Shown: one piece after another, positions 61,017 to 64,000 of the stretch
How positions within the stretch are numbered: the first letter of the stretch is position 1
Layout: each line of letters starts with the position of its first letter
Program-made: the position numbers and the translations under genes
The notes under the pieces: model-generated
The model's database searches: none
What the model was told of the DNA's origin: nothing
The model's input: the letters and a program-made list of their open reading frames with translations, nothing else
Origin: Eucalyptus grandis
Taxonomy: Eukaryota > Streptophyta > Magnoliopsida > Myrtales > Myrtaceae
Length of the DNA: 64,000 nucleotides
Reading direction: 5' to 3'
Assembly (NCBI RefSeq): GCF_016545825.1
Contig: NC_052622.1
Location: 41,563,263 to 41,627,262, forward strand

Positions 61017-61897
61017 CAATTTCTCTGTGTCTACTCCGTTCAATCAATTTCTTTGCTTGACATTCTCTCATTCTCAGCTAGTATTAGAAACTACAGCTTT
61101 CAAAATCCAATTCATCAATATTATAATTCACCTCAATAGAGGCGATTGATGATTTCACTATCTAAAGCTAATTTACCCCAAATCCACATTTCAGAATTAA
61201 CAAGAATGTGTCATGATGACCTAATTTATCACCTGCGAGAATCTCCATCACCTGAACCAACGACTTCACATGGTTGCAGTCCATCAACCGTGCACACTCC
61301 TTACCCAACAAATCCATCGTCGCGCCTTCAACGACCTTTGCCGGCGTAATTCCTAGCTTCTCCACCATCTGCAACGCCTAAAAGAAGCTCTATAGCCTTC
61401 CCTCCTTAATGCCTTGAGCTAACTCCTTCCCCATGAGCTTGACATCCAACTTTGCGATGATTAGTGAAACCTCGGCGCGGGAGGTGACCATGTGATCCAC
61501 CACCGCGGTGAAGTCATTGAGGTGGCCGTCGCCATTGAGCCTGGAGGCGAGGTTTGTAAGGGTGCGGAGTTGGGGCTCAGGGTTGCATCAGAGGGCGGAG
61601 AAGGAGGCGATAGGGAGGGAGCGGACAGTGGAGATTGAGGGAGGGAGGCCTAGTGGAGTGGTGGTGGTGGTGATGGGGAGGAGGTAGAGATAGGGTGGTG
61701 GCGATGGTGGTGGAGAAGGAGGGGGAGGAGGGAAGGATGATGAACACTCTCATTCTAGGCCAACCGTTTTCCGGTGGTGAAGAAGAAACAAGCGTTTTTC
61801 ACTCCAAAAATTGGTGAAAGTTCTATTATGGAAGGAAAAGGAAAATGTAGCTGCACTCCTAATCTACAACAATTGACTCAGAACAGAAGAATTACAT

Positions 61898-62457
61898 GGC
61901 CCTGTTTAGTTCAGCTTTCCCAAAGGGCTTAATATTAGGCACTTGACAAGCATTTTCAGAAGTCCATGGGCCGAATGTTAGCATTGAGAAGGTTGAAAAC
62001 TCTAACCAAAAGCCAGTGGGGATCTACTTTGAGCTTTCAGCATTTTGGAAAAGCAAGTCCACTACTATTCACCCATAGACTTTTTTTTTTGTTTGATCGT
62101 TCATCTTCTCTAGTAATTGCCGAAGGCTAGCCAACTGCTAGTAGCTAGATTTGGTCACCGAACAACATAGCTTGAGGTTGTGCAAACCTAGGCAATGCCT
62201 GGGTCACACAACCTCAAGTAGCTCACCATGGTTGGTCGATGGCGGAGCTTCATCGGATTTGATTTTAATTCTTTTAAATTAATAAAAGCCCTTTGCAAAT
62301 GTAGGGTATACCAAATGGTATTTATGCTAAAGTTACTTTCCAATACACTTTAAGGTTACAATTTGCCAAACATTAAAGTATCTTGGAAAACCCTTTTACC
62401 CCAAAGGTATTTGCATTTTCCCAAAACCATTTCCCCAAAGCCAAACCAAACGGGCCC
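61898..62457. mobile_element. MITE, TIR GGCCC-GTTTGG type
   Basis: The left terminus 'ggccctgtttagttcagc' and the right terminus (inverse 'gggcccgtttggtttggc') are imperfect inverted repeats. The interior includes 'ccccaaag'-type arms and a short palindromic core. Block A (about 41455-41490) lacks it, so it inserted after the blocks duplicated, or was lost from A. The target-site duplication is unclear. Confidence 0.75.
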
Positions 62458-62586
62458 TAACTCACTCCAGGATTTTACCTTTTAAAATTATAAAGATTGT
62501 AAAAAAAAAAAAGCCGTCCTCCGCAAAAGAAAAAAATGGTGAAAACTTCTCTTCTAGAAGGAACAAGAAAATGCAGTTGTGCACAT

Positions 62587-62860
62587 TATTAAAGTATTCC
62601 AAAATCGCTAATACGTGGGGTTTATATACTCTTTATATGAATAAGGCTATCTCCTCCATCTATAAGTGAAATATTTTGGATTCGACCTTTTAATATGGTA
62701 TCAGAGTTAGAATCTGCCCTCGATTTATTTGCACGTGCAGCTCTCCATTTGTTAAACTCCATATGTCATTCCTAATCCGGCTTGTACTACTGATGGGGTA
62801 TTAGAGTATATTGTCTATAGGATTTATGTGCCCTTTATATACTGATCGTTTTACTTGTCT
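62587..62860 (+). mobile_element. TRIM-like miniature LTR retrotransposon relic
   Basis: A short LTR-like segment (62587-62695) is followed by TGGTATCAGAG (62696-62706, initiator-Met primer site), about 90 bp of interior, a G-rich tract 'gatgggg' and a second LTR-like start 'tattagagtata' (62799). In block A (about 41600-41860) the primer site is mutated and the second LTR start reads 'tgttaaagtattg'. This matches the layout of TRIM elements, but the second LTR is truncated. Confidence 0.45.
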
Positions 62861-63101
62861 CATGCACACAAAGCACATGAAGTTAACTAGTAAAAAAGGT
62901 AGCGTCAATCATAAAAAGCTGATTGTCGAGATGCACATTTTGACGCTTGGAAAATGATTATCGTGACTCGCTCACTCAATACCATGACTATGGAAAGAAA
63001 TTTTACTGCCAACAACAGATCAATTGTATATGCCCTCATACGAGTTAGAACGTACTTCCATTCATGTGTGCAGACACTCAAGGGTTTAGAGTACTACCTT
63101 T

Positions 63102-63443
63102 TCAGGTGCTAATGGACTCGACCAAGCAAGCCGATCTAGAGATGGCTGATCTACTTCCCTCTCTCATGGAGTCCGAAACATTTTCAAGTCGGTTTGACGG
63201 GGAGTTTTTAACTAGATGCCATGAATTCATGTGAGCCCAAAGAATCATAGCCGTTATAATTGAGAATGTCTGGGTAATGTACATGATCCTTCGCCAACCT
63301 TGAGGCCCAAGAAGCTTGCACTTTGGTATAAACAGACAAAGGCAGTAGAGTAGAATACGAGGAAGAAGCATATCGAGGCAAAGCCAAGGAAGCACCATGG
63401 TCTAGTCAGACTATACATCGACTAGAAATCGATGATGCAGTAA
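63102..63443 (-). other. Hydrophobic frame downstream of the 91-aa ORF, block B
   Basis: The minus strand at 63102-63398 is open, with Leu/Cys-rich hydrophobic stretches. The corresponding part of block A has a stop and a 146-bp deletion. There is no recognised family, and it may be 3'UTR or a chance frame. Confidence 0.2.
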
Positions 63444-63719
63444 CTACATACGTGTTTGGGCTGTGCCATTCGCCTGGTTGCAATTTTCGCGGTTGGTGCC
63501 GCCGTTGTCGTCATCTTCTCCTTCTTTCCGTCTCCTGTCTCTCTTGAAGAACTTCACAATGGAAGCAAACATCCTCTTCTTGACGAGGCCTCGCCTCGAG
63601 GGTAGCCTCCTTTGCTCTTCTCTCAAGCAGCGGTGGTTGCTCGATCCATCAGTTTCGGGCGTGGCCGACGATCTCCTTCGCATCGGACAAAAACGGGAAG
63701 TGTTAGAGAGACAAAACAT
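63444..63719 (-). CDS. Unrecognised basic 91-aa ORF, copy B
   Basis: The ORF runs from ATG 63717-63719 to its stop at 63444-63446. It has the same length as copy A (42321-42596) and begins MFCLSNTSR. It has conserved blocks REEQRRLP, IVKFF(R/K)RDRR and the invariant last 15 residues RENCNQANGTAQTRM. Charged residues are mostly exchanged for similar ones (K/R, D/E). No domain is recognised. It could be a small basic (nuclear or RNA-binding?) protein, but this is only suggested by composition. Confidence 0.35.
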   Translation of the reverse strand: MFCLSNTSRFCPMRRRSSATPETDGSSNHRCLREEQRRLPSRRGLVKKRMFASIVKFFKRDRRRKEGEDDDNGGTNRENCNQANGTAQTRM

Positions 63720-64000
63720 TTTGCTAATGTGGGCGTGGGGGTGCAGGGTAAGAGGAGATTTTGAGGACTTGGCAGTTGTTTTTAGGCGATTGCCCTGTTA
63801 TATCCGCGCGCACAGAAATCCGGTGAAGACTGAGGCCTTTTTTCACTCATGGTGTCCTCGCTTTTTTGGATTCTTAAGGGACAGTAGTGGGAAACAGATG
63901 CAGGAAGCCCCGCATGTCCGATACAGTAAAAAAAGTGGACAGCTGTGACTTGCACGATGACATACGAAAAATAGTAAGTTAACGCGGTGAGCAGGATTGT

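Larger units (their letters stand above)
45228..61801 (-). pseudogene. Duplicated PPR gene, broken and split by transposons
   Basis: A decayed copy of the gene at 24860-30017. Parent segments map in order: exon 12/11 region to 45228-45625; exons 8 and 7 to 45630-45870; exon 6 to 46165-46775; part of exon 3 to 47368-47515; exon 2 to about 47690-47775; exon 1 to 61240-61763. Exons 9-10 are deleted at about 45626, and exons 4-5 are replaced by foreign sequence at 46856-47367. An extra C near 46740 and a 2-bp loss near 46188 break exon 6. Exon 1 has a TGG-to-TAG change at 61391-61393 plus an adjacent 1-bp insertion. The LTR element at 47869-61016 sits in the intron between exons 1 and 2. Homology to the parent ends about 60 bp upstream of its start codon. 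Confidence 0.93.
61802..64000. repeat. Segmental duplication, block B (runs off the window)
   Basis: The counterpart of block A. Its left boundary coincides with the upstream end of the PPR pseudogene at 61801. It contains a 560-bp MITE, a TRIM-like relic and the second 91-codon ORF, and ends in the start of the 247-bp tandem repeat unit. Confidence 0.85.

Overview
This is nuclear DNA from a flowering plant, most likely a eudicot (rosid). The evidence is spliced genes with GT-AG introns, plant-specific gene families, site II and telo-box promoter motifs, and abundant LTR, LINE and TIR transposons. A woody rosid such as a Myrtales species would fit the style of the sequence, but I cannot name the species from the sequence alone.

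The gene-bearing half is 1-30 kb. After an AT-rich, repeat-bearing stretch (1-6.3 kb) come two divergent genes: a minus-strand organellar adenylate kinase (4 exons, 295 aa) and a plus-strand AAED1/peroxiredoxin-like 2 protein (9 exons, 263 aa). Then follow 40S ribosomal protein S23 (minus, 4 coding exons, exactly 142 aa), a CDC123/D123 eIF2-assembly protein (minus, uninterrupted 333-codon ORF), topoisomerase VI subunit A/SPO11-3 (plus, intronless, 426 aa), and a 12-exon PPR/TPR-like protein (minus, 818 aa) tail-to-tail with TOP6A. All six genes were reconstructed exon by exon, with reading frames that close. From memory of Arabidopsis, the AAED1/adenylate kinase pair (At2g37240/At2g37250) and the TOP6A/PPR pair (At5g02820/At5g02830, with an RPS23 gene close by) are also neighbours there.

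The most unusual observation in the genic half is at 22340-22862. This stretch is a diverged duplicate of the 5' end of RPS23: site II promoter, first exon with its ATG changed to GTG, splice donor, and about 365 bp of intron 1. It lies directly upstream of CDC123 on the same strand and head-to-head with TOP6A. It looks like a captured promoter and 5'UTR exon that could drive CDC123 and may act bidirectionally.

The second half (30-64 kb) is a repeat landscape. A degenerate 6.2 kb L1-type LINE (minus) sits about 200 bp upstream of the PPR gene, with a 16-bp target-site duplication. It is followed by a mosaic of TIR elements that carry GC-rich cores, and by a MULE-like element. From 45.2 to 61.8 kb lies a decayed duplicate of the PPR gene (pseudogene). 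It is split by a non-autonomous LTR retrotransposon (47869-61016), whose own LTR has received a 2.0 kb gypsy-type solo LTR (48583-50589) and a 7.2 kb Ty1/copia element (50827-57989). Each layer has a perfect 5-bp target-site duplication. Two diverged copies of another block (41372-42858 and 61802-64000) lie on either side of the pseudogene. Each keeps an indel-free 91-codon ORF of unknown function, and this pair is the best candidate here for an unrecognised small gene.
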